The translations under genes and the position numbers were made by a program. A DNA stretch of 64,000 nt, from positions 1 through 64,000 of the IMG/VR virus record IMGVR_UViG_3300028025_003274; one strand, given 5' to 3'. Of the stretch, positions 1 to 8,911 are shown one piece after another; position 1 is the stretch's first letter; each line of letters opens with the position of its first letter. Source of the DNA: a virus. The notes below the pieces were generated by a model. It did no database searches. It was not told the origin of the DNA and saw nothing but the letters and a program-made list of their open reading frames with translations.

Positions 1-2
1 GT

Positions 3-3000
3 GGTAGCGCTGGTTCATCAGGGTCTAGTGGATCCTCAGGATCATCTGGTTCTTCAGGAACAGGATTTAATACAATAAACAGTCCTGCTATAGGAAGAGT
101 TCTCATAGCAGATGCCTCAACTAATGCTGCAACTGCCTCAGTTATACTAACTGTTAATAATGGTGCAGTTAGTGTATCGGGAAGCACATTTATTACTGGC
201 TCTTTAACTGTAACTAATACGATAAATGCCTTAACATTAGTAGTACAAACTATAAGCTCTTCTGTAGAGTTTGTAACAGGTTCTACTAGATTTGGTAGCA
301 CTATATCAAACAATCATGAGTTTACAGGCAGCTTAAGAATTAGTGGATCTTTATTTATAAACGGCACATCATACACTGCTGCCACATCTGGTACTAGTGG
401 AACAGCAGGATCTTCCGGATCAACTGGTTCTAGCGGATCTTCTGGATCGACAGGATCATCAGGAAGTACGGGATCATCTGGTTCATCTGGATCTACAGGT
501 TCTTCTGGTAGTAGCGGAACAAGCGGAACAAGAGGAAGCTCCGGTACCTCAGGTACATCTGGAACTTCAGGTACAGCAGGAACAACAGGGACTTCTGGCA
601 CCTCAGGAACTACTGGGACAAGTGGATCAACAGGTTCTTCTGGATCTTCTGGCTCAACTGGTTCATCTGGGTCTACAGGTACATCTGGTAGTAGTGGTTC
701 TACAGGATCTTCTGGTTCATCAGGAAGCACAGGTACATCTGGAACTTCAGGTACTAGTGGACAAACAGGATCATCTGGATCTTCTGGTAGTACAGGAACA
801 AGTGGAAGCTCAGGTACAGCAGGAACTTCTGGAGTTACAGGCTCTAGCGGTTCATCAGGCTCTTCTGGTAGCACAGGAACTTCTGGCACCTCCGGTCAAA
901 CTGGTTCTTCAGGTAGTTCAGGATCTTCTGGTAGTACAGGTACTTCAGGTACTAGTGGTACAACTGGTAGCTCTGGATCATCAGGTTCTGCAGGAAGCTC
1001 AGGTTCATCAGGTTCATCAGGTAGCACAGGAACTAGTGGATCTAGCGGCACATCTGGTAGTAGTGGATCAACAGGATCTAGTGGTTCCACAGGAACTTCC
1101 GGCTCATCAGGCTCTACAGGTTCTTCTGGATCTAGCGGCTCCACAGGCACTTCTGGTTCCTCAGGAACTTCTGGCACAAGTGGATCTTCCGGTAGCTCAG
1201 GTTCTACAGGTTCTAGCGGCTCTTCTGGTAGCACAGGATCTTCAGGTTCAACTGGTTCATCAGGAACTTCAGGTACAGGATTCAATACTGTATCAAATCC
1301 TGCGGATAATAGAATACTTACCTCCGATGGAACAACAAACGCTGCTGTAGCAGAGACAAACTTAAGGTTTGATGGATCTATTTTTGAAGTAACAGGATCT
1401 GTTAGAATAACAGGTTCTATTACAAGCAGTAATGATATAAGAGTATCAGGACATAACTTAGGAAGAGGTGGTGGATTTTTAGTAGAAAACTCAGTATTAG
1501 GATTTGAAGCCTTAGGAAGAAACACTTCGGCAACTAGAAACACAGCTATAGGCTGGTATGCACTTTCTGCAAGTACAACTAATGGAAGTAACACTGCTAT
1601 AGGGGCAGTATCCATGAGGTTTAATACAGGTGGAACAGGAAACACAGCTATAGGTGAGGGATCTCAATTTTCTTTAACAACTGGTAACTATAATGCTTCT
1701 TTAGGACAAAGTTCTTTAGGAGGTAATACAAATGGTTCCAATAATGTAGCCATAGGTTGGTACGCAGGAGATACTTTAGGTGATGGAGTTACTGCAAACT
1801 CTACTCCTGATAATAGCGTATATATAGGATCTACAGCATATGCTTCTCAAAGTAATGGACAGAATGAGATTGTAATTGGCGCTAATAATGTTGGCCACGG
1901 CTCAAATACAGTTACCTTAGGTAATAGTAGTATTACAACAACTGTACTTAGAGGAAATGTCGGTATAGGAACTACAAGTCCAGCCTCAGGTAAATTACAA
2001 GTAGTTATAGGTGGTGATGGTAATGGTATAATATTAGAAAGAACTTCTGGTGGATTTTTTACAGGTCATGGATTTGCAAGTAGTAATCCATATTTTACTT
2101 ATTATGCAAATACTCAATTTATAATAGGATATGGAACTTCTACTGGAGCTGCTCCAACTTTAAATACATTAATATTAAAAAATACTGGACAAGCACAATT
2201 ACCTCAATATACTACAACTACATCATTTACTGGAACTGCTGCCGGAGTATTAGCATTTGATTCATCAGGTAATATATTAACAATCGCTACACCCGGTGGT
2301 GGTGGTGGAGGTACTGCTGGTTCATCAGGCACATCAGGCAGTTCTGGTTCCTCTGGAAGCTCTGGATCTACAGGTACCAGCGGATCCTCAGGTACCAGCG
2401 GATCCTCAGGATCAACAGGTAGCTCTGGTTCTACTGGCACATCAGGGTCTAGCGGATCTACAGGATCATCTGGATCTTCTGGATCAACTGGATCGTCCGG
2501 TACATCAGGCGTAACTCCAACAGGTCAAATTATATTAACAGCTGGTGGCGGTTGGCCTTCAATTACAGCTGGTGCACAATCTCCAACATTAACTGCAACT
2601 GCAACAAATGCAGTAAACTTTTACTCTATAAACTTTGCTGATGGTTCACAAACCTTTGCAAACTGGGCAATGCCTATGCCATCAGATTATAATGGTGGTA
2701 CAATAACTGCAGTATTCTATTGGATGTCAAATAACGCAACAACAAACTCTGTTGTTTGGGGATTCCAAGGAAGAGCATACGCTGATTCTGATTTGATAGA
2801 CCAAGCTTTTGGTACTGCTCAAACAGTTACCGATGCTAACCAGGCTACGAGAGACGTGAATATATCTGCAGCAACAGCGGCAATAACACTAGGGGGTACC
2901 CCAGCAGCTAGTAATTTTGTGCAATTTAGATGCTATAGAGATGGTGCAGCAGGTGGTGATACATTAGCGGCGGTGGCTGAATTATTAGCAATTAAAATAA

Positions 3001-3017
3001 CTTATACAAGAGCATAA
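3..3017 (+). CDS. Tail fibre protein with collagen-like Gly-X-Y repeats (5' end outside window)
   Basis: The reading frame is open from base 3 to the stop at 3017, about 1004 residues, and its start lies left of the window. The order seen is: end of a Gly-Ser-Ser block, a linker domain beginning GTGFNTINSPA, a block of about 99 Gly-X-Y triplets (390-1280), a second linker beginning GTGFNTVSNPA, a part with GNTAIG and GSNNVAIGWYA repeats and a VGIGTTSPASGKL motif as in many phage fibres, a third Gly-X-Y block (2310-2510), and a C-terminal domain of about 165 residues. Gly-X-Y repeats form triple helices, so a trimeric, rod-like adhesin with a receptor-binding tip is inferred. The first internal ATG at 1614 is not a credible start because the frame is open and repetitive far upstream. 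Confidence 0.85.
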   Translation, partial: GSAGSSGSSGSSGSSGSSGTGFNTINSPAIGRVLIADASTNAATASVILTVNNGAVSVSGSTFITGSLTVTNTINALTLVVQTISSSVEFVTGSTRFGSTISNNHEFTGSLRISGSLFINGTSYTAATSGTSGTAGSSGSTGSSGSSGSTGSSGSTGSSGSSGSTGSSGSSGTSGTRGSSGTSGTSGTSGTAGTTGTSGTSGTTGTSGSTGSSGSSGSTGSSGSTGTSGSSGSTGSSGSSGSTGTSGTSGTSGQTGSSGSSGSTGTSGSSGTAGTSGVTGSSGSSGSSGSTGTSGTSGQTGSSGSSGSSGSTGTSGTSGTTGSSGSSGSAGSSGSSGSSGSTGTSGSSGTSGSSGSTGSSGSTGTSGSSGSTGSSGSSGSTGTSGSSGTSGTSGSSGSSGSTGSSGSSGSTGSSGSTGSSGTSGTGFNTVSNPADNRILTSDGTTNAAVAETNLRFDGSIFEVTGSVRITGSITSSNDIRVSGHNLGRGGGFLVENSVLGFEALGRNTSATRNTAIGWYALSASTTNGSNTAIGAVSMRFNTGGTGNTAIGEGSQFSLTTGNYNASLGQSSLGGNTNGSNNVAIGWYAGDTLGDGVTANSTPDNSVYIGSTAYASQSNGQNEIVIGANNVGHGSNTVTLGNSSITTTVLRGNVGIGTTSPASGKLQVVIGGDGNGIILERTSGGFFTGHGFASSNPYFTYYANTQFIIGYGTSTGAAPTLNTLILKNTGQAQLPQYTTTTSFTGTAAGVLAFDSSGNILTIATPGGGGGGTAGSSGTSGSSGSSGSSGSTGTSGSSGTSGSSGSTGSSGSTGTSGSSGSTGSSGSSGSTGSSGTSGVTPTGQIILTAGGGWPSITAGAQSPTLTATATNAVNFYSINFADGSQTFANWAMPMPSDYNGGTITAVFYWMSNNATTNSVVWGFQGRAYADSDLIDQAFGTAQTVTDANQATRDVNISAATAAITLGGTPAASNFVQFRCYRDGAAGGDTLAAVAELLAIKITYTRA
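390..1280 (+). repeat. Collagen-like Gly-X-Y coding repeat, about 99 triplets
   Basis: Every third residue is Gly and the X and Y positions are nearly all Ser or Thr, with rare Ala, Gln, Val and one Arg. The codons vary (tca, tct, agc, tcc; ggt, gga, ggc), so the protein repeat is kept although the DNA repeat has drifted. Ser/Thr replaces the Pro usual in animal collagen. Confidence 0.9.
2310..2510 (+). repeat. Second collagen-like Gly-X-Y coding repeat
   Basis: About 22 Gly-Ser/Thr-Ser/Thr triplets follow a run of five Gly codons (near 2295-2309). The block joins the GIGTTSP-containing part of the fibre to its C-terminal domain and repeats short DNA units such as ggtaccagcggatcctca twice in tandem near 2375-2410. 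Confidence 0.85.
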
Positions 3018-3019
3018 TT

Positions 3020-4303
3020 ATGGCATTTGGTTACGCACAAGGTGCAATTCAATGGTTAACAAGTGATGCTTTAAATGCAACTAAAGTAGTTACTGGTTTA
3101 GGATTCTGTCCTAAAGCAATAAGATTTTATTGGATGGGTCATCAATCAGCTACAGATTCTTTTACTCAAACTGTTTCTGAAAGAAGAGGTATAGGTTTTT
3201 GTGTTGACGCAACTACAAGAAGAGCAGTTGGCACATTTAGTGCTGATAACGTAGCAGACTCTGATTGTGGTTCAGTTGCTGCAAACGATTGTGTTTGTAT
3301 CACTGTTACTGGAGCTGGTGCTATAGATGGTAAATTAGACATTAGTAGTATAGATACAGACGGTTTTACTTTAATAGTAGATGATGTAACACCGGCTAAC
3401 TTAACTGTATTTTATGAAGCATGGGGTTTAGATGATATACAACAAGTAACAATAGGTGATATAGCAGAACCTGCAGCAACAGGAACCCAAAACTATACTG
3501 CTAATGGGTTTAATTCTAGAGGAGACAATCAATGTGTAATGTTTGCAGGAGTACAATCTACAGCGGCATTAAATACAGGACAAGTGAATGATTCTGGTTT
3601 ATGTGTAGGAGCATCAACAGGAACTGCAACTGCTCAAAATATTGTGGTTGTTGGTAATTCTGATGATGGGTCAGCTACTATGGATACAGATGGATATGCA
3701 CGTGCTAGTGAATGTTTAGCAATGATAGTTGTTGCAGGAGGTAACCCAAATGCTAGAGCTGTATTATCAGCTTTTGGTACAGACCAATTTACACTTAACT
3801 GGACTAATCTAGGTACAACAAATAGAAGATATATTTATATGGCTATTAAAGGTGGTGGTTGGCAAGCGGGTTCATATACTATACGTCAAGATGTTAATAG
3901 AACCGCAGCTGTTACTGGTCTTCCGTTTATACTCAAAGGTATATCATTTATGGGAGCAATGAAGACTCAAGCAGCAGCAGGTACAGCAACAGCTCAAGAT
4001 AGAATTGGTTTAGGTAGTGCCGCTGGTTTAACTACTAGACAAGCTATGGGTGTTTTAGATGAGGATGCTACAGCATCTTCAGAAATAGATTTGGCTATAT
4101 CATATGATAGTATATCTTCATATCCGAGTACAACAGGTACAGAACAAGCAAGGCAAGATATGGATATTTTTGGATATAATAACTTCCAGGTAATAAATGA
4201 AATTGATGCTGGTGGTCCTGAAAACGAATGGATGGGTTATTTAGCATTTGGGGCTACAAAATTACCTATGCAAGGTACAATAGGTCATCCTTTTGTAATT
4301 TAA
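3020..4303 (+). CDS. Fibre-associated virion protein with three internal repeats
   Basis: The 427-residue protein starts two bases after the fibre gene stops and is probably co-translated with it. It appears to contain three related modules of about 130-140 residues. Modules 1 and 3 share a TGLxFxxKxIxF opening (residues about 24 and 297) and a later GIG/GLG...TTRxAxG segment. Module 2 (from about residue 155) is more divergent but keeps the Ala/Thr-rich strand pattern. No signal peptide or membrane segment is seen. Placement suggests a fibre tip, adhesin or decoration protein; the family is not recognised. Confidence 0.6.
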   Translation: MAFGYAQGAIQWLTSDALNATKVVTGLGFCPKAIRFYWMGHQSATDSFTQTVSERRGIGFCVDATTRRAVGTFSADNVADSDCGSVAANDCVCITVTGAGAIDGKLDISSIDTDGFTLIVDDVTPANLTVFYEAWGLDDIQQVTIGDIAEPAATGTQNYTANGFNSRGDNQCVMFAGVQSTAALNTGQVNDSGLCVGASTGTATAQNIVVVGNSDDGSATMDTDGYARASECLAMIVVAGGNPNARAVLSAFGTDQFTLNWTNLGTTNRRYIYMAIKGGGWQAGSYTIRQDVNRTAAVTGLPFILKGISFMGAMKTQAAAGTATAQDRIGLGSAAGLTTRQAMGVLDEDATASSEIDLAISYDSISSYPSTTGTEQARQDMDIFGYNNFQVINEIDAGGPENEWMGYLAFGATKLPMQGTIGHPFVI

Positions 4304-4315
4304 AAATATAACAAT

Positions 4316-4591
4316 ATGAGTTACACAACAAACGATTTTATTTACATTAGAACAGAATTAACAGGAGAAGAATCTATTAAAATTGTTACTTTTGAGTATA
4401 TGAATTTTCTTTATTATGTTAGATGTTTTGAAAACATAATTCAATTTATTAAAGGACAAAGACATAGTGAACTATTAACAAACGGAGAAGTTCCAACTCC
4501 TGAACAACATATAGAACATGATCTTAGGAGAGAGTTATATAATGGAGATAGACAACCATTACAAGATTGGTTAGATACTAATGGATACTAG
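4316..4591 (+). CDS. Small protein of unknown function after fibre genes
   Basis: The 91-residue protein follows the fibre pair after a 12-base gap. It has an aromatic-rich middle (EYMNFLYYVRCFENIIQF) and an acidic C-terminal end (LQDWLDTNGY). No known domain is recognised. Proteins of this size after fibre genes are sometimes fibre assembly factors, but nothing here proves that. Confidence 0.55.
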   Translation: MSYTTNDFIYIRTELTGEESIKIVTFEYMNFLYYVRCFENIIQFIKGQRHSELLTNGEVPTPEQHIEHDLRRELYNGDRQPLQDWLDTNGY

Positions 4592-4649
4592 TAAAAATAC
4601 TTTATTATAAAAAATATATAAAATTCATTAGAAAAAATATATATTTGCT

Positions 4650-4659
4650 TATATTTATT
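4650..4659 (+). promoter_or_regulatory. Phage-type promoter motif TATATTTATT
   Basis: This AT-only motif lies 20 bases before the ATG at 4680. A host-like TATATTTG (4640-4647) sits just upstream of it. It is one of the recurring DATATTTATW sites in this window. Confidence 0.45.
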
Positions 4660-4679
4660 ATAGAACAAAAAAACTATTT

Positions 4680-5018
4680 ATGAACTTAGTAATTATCGTA
4701 TTAGTCGCTGCTGTTATAGTAGCAATGGTTATTATCTCCAACAGATCTAAAAAAACAGCAGACGAAACACCAGAACCTCTGGTCAATCCAAACTTTGGTT
4801 TAGATTTGGAAGACCCAGCAGCCCCCGTACAAGCTCCAGAAGAATTGGTAGAAACAAAGTCTGAAGTATTTAACGAATCGTTGCATAAACTGGAAGAGCC
4901 TGTAGTTAGTACTAAAAAAGCAGTAAAAGCCCCGGCTGTAAAAAAAGCAGATAAGCCTGTAGCAAAGACATCTGCAAAACCAGCGCCTAAAAAGACAGTT
5001 GTTAAAAAAATTAAATAA
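4680..5018 (+). CDS. Small membrane-anchored protein with Lys/Pro/Ala tail
   Basis: The 112-residue protein begins with a hydrophobic helix (about residues 2-20, rich in Val, Ile and Ala) followed by a basic NRSKK stop-transfer sequence. The middle is acidic and the C-terminal third is a Lys-Ala-Pro tail with several KPA or KKA units. It probably sits in the inner membrane with the tail in the cytoplasm or bound to nucleic acid. The next gene starts 3 bases downstream. No family is recognised. Confidence 0.6.
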   Translation: MNLVIIVLVAAVIVAMVIISNRSKKTADETPEPLVNPNFGLDLEDPAAPVQAPEELVETKSEVFNESLHKLEEPVVSTKKAVKAPAVKKADKPVAKTSAKPAPKKTVVKKIK

Positions 5019-5021
5019 TAT

Positions 5022-5489
5022 ATGCAAAAAGTTACGTTAAAGATCTATGAGATGTTAGCCCTAGACGTGGAATTGAACGGGTATACAGATCCTCAAAGCG
5101 GAAAACTGTTAGCTGATGGCATCCTAAGTAAAGATTTGAAACTTACTTTGAAGTACTGGTTAAGTGATCTTTCTGATAAAGTAAGTAAAGAAAAGGATAA
5201 GGTATCAAAATTAAGGGAGGGTATCATTAAGAAGTTTGGTACCGAAGACGAGAAAGGAGGGGTGTTTATCCCGATGTACGTAAATCAAGTTCTTGACGAA
5301 CAAGGTAAAATGATATCAGGAGATGTAAACCCAGCATACGATAGCTTTCAAAAGGAATACCAACTCCTATTAGAAGAAACAGTAGAACTTGAGTATAAGG
5401 AGTTGAAGCTGTCTGATATAGAAGGTATTGCCCTTAAAGACACTCCTAGAGTATTTTTTAAACTAATATCAAAGCCAGAAAGTGAATAA
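5022..5489 (+). CDS. Unknown protein upstream of tail sheath
   Basis: The 155-residue protein is soluble and mixed in charge. A helical middle (about residues 40-70) has Lys/Asp heptad character and could form a short coiled coil. It overlaps the next gene by 8 bases, so the two are probably translationally coupled. No family is recognised. Confidence 0.6.
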   Translation: MQKVTLKIYEMLALDVELNGYTDPQSGKLLADGILSKDLKLTLKYWLSDLSDKVSKEKDKVSKLREGIIKKFGTEDEKGGVFIPMYVNQVLDEQGKMISGDVNPAYDSFQKEYQLLLEETVELEYKELKLSDIEGIALKDTPRVFFKLISKPESE

Positions 5490-5715
5490 ACTACTAGAAA
5501 TAGCATCAGCTTGGATAACTGCTGCAAACCCTAGTGAAGAAGACAAAGAAAAAGCTGAGAAGAGAATAGCCACTTGTAATGGGTGCGAAGAAAACAAACT
5601 CAGCGAAATATTGGAATATCACTACTGTGGTAAGTGTGGATGTCCACTTAAAAAGAAAATCTTTTCTCCTTTACCTGGAAGTGAGGCATGTCCTTTAGGC
5701 AAATGGGAAATATAA
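5482..5715 (+). CDS. Cys-rich zinc-ribbon-like protein
   Basis: The start is GTG at 5482, inside the end of the previous gene. The 77-residue protein has Cys at about 32, 35, 49, 52, 54 and 70, arranged CNGC ... CGKCGC ... C, which suits a bound zinc or a small iron-sulphur site. Similar short proteins with one CxxC pair and one CxxCxC group are common in phage structural regions, but the role is unknown. Confidence 0.6.
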   Translation: MNKLLEIASAWITAANPSEEDKEKAEKRIATCNGCEENKLSEILEYHYCGKCGCPLKKKIFSPLPGSEACPLGKWEI

Positions 5716-5725
5716 AACCAAAGTT

Positions 5726-5998
5726 ATGGCAGAAACAAAAATGCTAAATGCACAAGAGATCAATAGTCTTAAAGATCTTAATAAAAAGTTTGGAAATACT
5801 CTAAACTCTTTAGGAGATATAGAAATTAAATTAAATCTTCTAAAACAAAAAGAAGCAGAACTACTTAAAGACAAGGAAGGACACCTATCAGATTATAATA
5901 CTTTAAGAATTAAGGAGACAGAAATAACTACTCAGCTGTTAGAGAAATACGGAGAGGGTCAAATAGACATAGAATCGGGAAAAATAGAGTTGTTATAA
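5726..5998 (+). CDS. Short coiled-coil protein
   Basis: The 90-residue protein is predicted by eye to be nearly all helix, with Leu/Ile heptads from residue 10 to 75 and many Lys and Glu residues. It has no Cys and no membrane segment. It ends 80 bases before the tail sheath gene and closes the small-gene group that starts at 4680. The function is unknown; a scaffolding or chaperone role for tail assembly would fit. Confidence 0.55.
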   Translation: MAETKMLNAQEINSLKDLNKKFGNTLNSLGDIEIKLNLLKQKEAELLKDKEGHLSDYNTLRIKETEITTQLLEKYGEGQIDIESGKIELL

Positions 5999-6030
5999 AG
6001 TAGGTTTTGTCATTTTTGCTGGAAAATATT

Positions 6031-6040
6031 GATATTTATT
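6031..6040 (+). promoter_or_regulatory. Phage-type promoter motif GATATTTATT before tail sheath
   Basis: The motif lies 38 bases before the tail sheath ATG in an untranslated gap. It sits between ATTGAT and ATCAAT half-sites, which could form a small hairpin. Confidence 0.45.
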
Positions 6041-6078
6041 AACGTATCATCAATAATATTTTTCAAATTTTATAGAAA

Positions 6079-8325
6079 ATGACAGAACAAATTCTTTCTG
6101 CTGGAGTATACTCCTACGAAAATGACCAGAGTTTTTTTACTCAAGGCACGAATGAGACGGGTTTAGCCCTTGTAGGACCTACTGAAAAGGGTGCTGCTTT
6201 CGTTCCTACCGATGTATCTAGCTACAGTCAATACACAGCTTTATTTGGAGCAGACCCTAACGTGTCTTATCTTCCACAAACTGCTTACAACTACTTGCAA
6301 GCAGGAAATACCGTTAAAGTAACTCGTGTACTTGGTAACGGTGGGTTTGTTTACAACACTACTAGACCGTTGGTAGCTATAACAAGTGGATCTTATATCC
6401 TTACAGTACTTTATCCTACAAAGAATGACACCCCTACTGTGGGTATTTCTGGTTCCATCACAGGAACTTTTAGTGCTTTTGGTGCTAAGATGCACGGGTT
6501 TAGCGGATCGGGAGTACTTGGAACTGCATCTTTTAGTGCCTCTTTGAATCCAACATCTGCTAACTTTATTTCAAAAGTATTGGGATCAGATGAAAACTAC
6601 GCAACTAGTTCAGTATTCCCTTATTTACTTTTTAGTAACTTTATTACTGGAAGTGGCGCATTAGCTTCTACAGCTGACATTGGTGCAAAACTAGAATACC
6701 TTGCAGGTAAGTGTGAATTCTCTAGCTCTAACTCTAGCGGATACGATCATGCAATAACCCCATGGGTTAATTCAGATAGCGGTGTTCCTTTGTTTAGGTT
6801 CCACCACCGGTCTGATGGCTTCAAAACCAACAAAGACGTTAAAGTATGTATAACTAATATCTCAGCAGGAGTTACAGCAGCAGATTACTCTACCTTTAGT
6901 GTAATAGTTCGTTCATGGAATGACTCAGACAGGGCTCCTTCTATCATAGAACAATACAATAATCTAACTTTAAACCCAGACGCTCCTAACTATATTGCAA
7001 AAGCAATAGGTGACAAGTATCAGCAGTTTAATGAATTGAGTTTAAATGTACTAGAATATGGTGATTTTGTTAACGTATCTAATTACATTCGTGTAGAAGT
7101 AGCAGGTGGGGTAGCTGGAAAAGCAACTCATCCTCAATTGTATCCAAATGGACACGCTGCATTGTATGAAACTATAACAGGATTTACCAATAGGAATATA
7201 CCATCAGCATCCATGGTTCAAAGCACAGCATCAAGCGCAACATTCTCAGGATTTGACTATGCAAATGCTGACAACTACAACTATCTTAATCCAATACCTA
7301 CTAACGCAGGTAATGGTCTGAACTTAGTATTTACTAAGCCAGCAGGTGATAACAAGTTTGTTCTTCCTTTCCAAGGTGGTACAGACGGTGTAAACTACAC
7401 AGTAATCAAGAAATCAGGTGCTGATATTGCACAGGGTAACTTGTTTGGATATGATTTGACTACCAGCACATCCCCTGGATCTGTTGCTTACATCAAAGCT
7501 TTGAATATCTTAGCTAATAAAGAACTTTACAACTTCGATCTAATAGTATTACCGGGTGTTCTTGAAGAATTACACTCAGGAGTAACAGCTATAGCTGAAA
7601 ACATAGCAGAAGAGCGCACAGATTGTGTATATCTTCGTGACTTGACTACCCTCAATGCCTCTGTGGTAACAGCTATAACCACAGCAGCTGGTCTTGATTC
7701 TAGCTACAGTGCTGCTTATTTCCCTTGGATTAAGGTTCGCAGTATCGGTAGCTCTAAAGACATCTACGTTCCACCAACAGTATTGGTTCCACAAGCATAT
7801 GCCTACAATGATAAGGTAGCTGCCGAATGGTTCGCTCCTGCAGGTTTGAATCGTGGTGGCCTTGGTGGTGCAATCGACACTCGTATCCGTCTTACTAAGG
7901 CTGATAGAGACGCTCTTTACAATGGTAGGGTTAACCCAATCGCTAAATTCCAGAACACTGGAGTAGTAATATGGGGTCAGAAGACTCTTCAAGTTAGAGA
8001 CACAGCTCTTAACCGCATCAATGTACGTAGGTTGTTAATCAATCTCCGTGAATACATTAGTGGTGTAGCTCTCAACTACGTGTTCGAGAACAACACTGCA
8101 GCTACTAGGAACAGGTTGATCTCTGCTATCACCCCATACATGGAGAATGTACAGTCTCGTCAAGGTCTGTATGCCTTCAGAATTGATATCAGCGACTCAT
8201 TGAACACTAACGATGTAATCGATCGTAACCAGCTTGTAGGTAAGATCTACGTATCTCCTGTCAAGTCTATCGAATTCATCTTGTTGGAATTCAACATCAC
8301 AGGTACTGGAGTAAGTTTTGAATAA
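6079..8325 (+). CDS. Tail sheath protein (T4 gp18-like)
   Basis: The 748-residue protein has the N-terminal pattern of contractile sheaths, with a first strand reading ILSAGVYSYENDQS, followed by GLALVGPTEKG and the YLPQTAYNYLQAGN segment. The C-terminal third carries the conserved sheath core: NDKVAAEWFAPAGLNRGG, a TRIRLTKADRDALY stretch, VVIWGQKTLQ and the RRLLINLREYI helix. Sheath subunits polymerise around the tail tube and contract at infection. It is longer than T4 gp18 (659 residues), probably through a larger variable surface domain in residues 90-400. The tube gene follows at once, as expected. Confidence 0.93.
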   Translation: MTEQILSAGVYSYENDQSFFTQGTNETGLALVGPTEKGAAFVPTDVSSYSQYTALFGADPNVSYLPQTAYNYLQAGNTVKVTRVLGNGGFVYNTTRPLVAITSGSYILTVLYPTKNDTPTVGISGSITGTFSAFGAKMHGFSGSGVLGTASFSASLNPTSANFISKVLGSDENYATSSVFPYLLFSNFITGSGALASTADIGAKLEYLAGKCEFSSSNSSGYDHAITPWVNSDSGVPLFRFHHRSDGFKTNKDVKVCITNISAGVTAADYSTFSVIVRSWNDSDRAPSIIEQYNNLTLNPDAPNYIAKAIGDKYQQFNELSLNVLEYGDFVNVSNYIRVEVAGGVAGKATHPQLYPNGHAALYETITGFTNRNIPSASMVQSTASSATFSGFDYANADNYNYLNPIPTNAGNGLNLVFTKPAGDNKFVLPFQGGTDGVNYTVIKKSGADIAQGNLFGYDLTTSTSPGSVAYIKALNILANKELYNFDLIVLPGVLEELHSGVTAIAENIAEERTDCVYLRDLTTLNASVVTAITTAAGLDSSYSAAYFPWIKVRSIGSSKDIYVPPTVLVPQAYAYNDKVAAEWFAPAGLNRGGLGGAIDTRIRLTKADRDALYNGRVNPIAKFQNTGVVIWGQKTLQVRDTALNRINVRRLLINLREYISGVALNYVFENNTAATRNRLISAITPYMENVQSRQGLYAFRIDISDSLNTNDVIDRNQLVGKIYVSPVKSIEFILLEFNITGTGVSFE

Positions 8326-8328
8326 TCA

Positions 8329-8338
8329 AATATTTATA
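8329..8338 (+). promoter_or_regulatory. Phage-type promoter motif AATATTTATA before tail tube
   Basis: The motif lies 20 bases before the tail tube ATG in the 33-base gap after the sheath gene, so the tube can be made from its own, more abundant message. Confidence 0.4.
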
Positions 8339-8358
8339 ATAGAATAAAATAACATAAA

Positions 8359-8847
8359 ATGGCATTACTTAGTACAGATGAGATGTTGGGTACCTTGTTC
8401 GAGCCCATGCTGCAACACAGGTTTATCATGTATATCGATGGTATCCCTTCATACTTGATTAAAAAAGTAGGCGGTATAGGATACGATGACGGTGAGGTAA
8501 TCATAGATCATATCAATAGCTACGTTAAATTCCGTGCAAAGCGCAGGTGGAATGACGTTACCCTTAGCCTTTATAACCCAGTAACTCCTTCAGGTGCGCA
8601 AGCAGTAATGGAGTGGGCTCGTCTCGGATATGAGACAGTAACTGGTAGGGCTGGATACGGTGACTTCTACTGGAAGGATATCACTTTCAATGCGATAGAT
8701 CCTGTAGGTAACGTAGTTAATGAGTGGGTGATTAAGAAGGCCTTCATTAGGAGCGTAAGTTCTTTTGGAGACTGGGATTGGTCAGCTGATGCTTACACTA
8801 CAATTGAAATGACCCTAGGAAATTCAGGGATGATCTTGAACTTCTAG
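8359..8847 (+). CDS. Tail tube protein (T4 gp19-like)
   Basis: The 162-residue protein is the size of T4 gp19 (163 residues) and follows the sheath gene. It shows the usual tube start (a short helix, then HRFIMYIDGIPSYLIKKVG), a central RRWNDVTLSLYNPVTPSGA strand pair and a final SVSSFGDWDWSADAYTTIEMTL beta hairpin region. It polymerises into the inner tube through which DNA leaves the particle. A strong terminator follows. Confidence 0.92.
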   Translation: MALLSTDEMLGTLFEPMLQHRFIMYIDGIPSYLIKKVGGIGYDDGEVIIDHINSYVKFRAKRRWNDVTLSLYNPVTPSGAQAVMEWARLGYETVTGRAGYGDFYWKDITFNAIDPVGNVVNEWVIKKAFIRSVSSFGDWDWSADAYTTIEMTLGNSGMILNF

Positions 8848-8864
8848 ATCTATAAACTATCAAG

Positions 8865-8900
8865 AAAGCCCGTATCATAGCAATATGACGGGCTTTTTTT
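8865..8900 (+). terminator. Intrinsic terminator after tail tube gene
   Basis: AAAGCCCGT (8865-8873) pairs with ACGGGCTTT (8888-8896) and is followed by a run of T. It lies 18 bases past the tail tube stop. Confidence 0.85.
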
Positions 8901-8911
8901 ATCTCTATAAT

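Noticed and set aside
314-1645. Long minus-strand frames rich in Pro, Glu, Val and Asp, and a plus-strand frame rich in Gln, Leu and Val over the fibre gene
   Set aside because: They are the complement and shifted frames of the Gly-X-Y repeat. Periodic DNA leaves all frames open, and only the frame running from base 3 to 3017 continues into non-repeat coding sequence.
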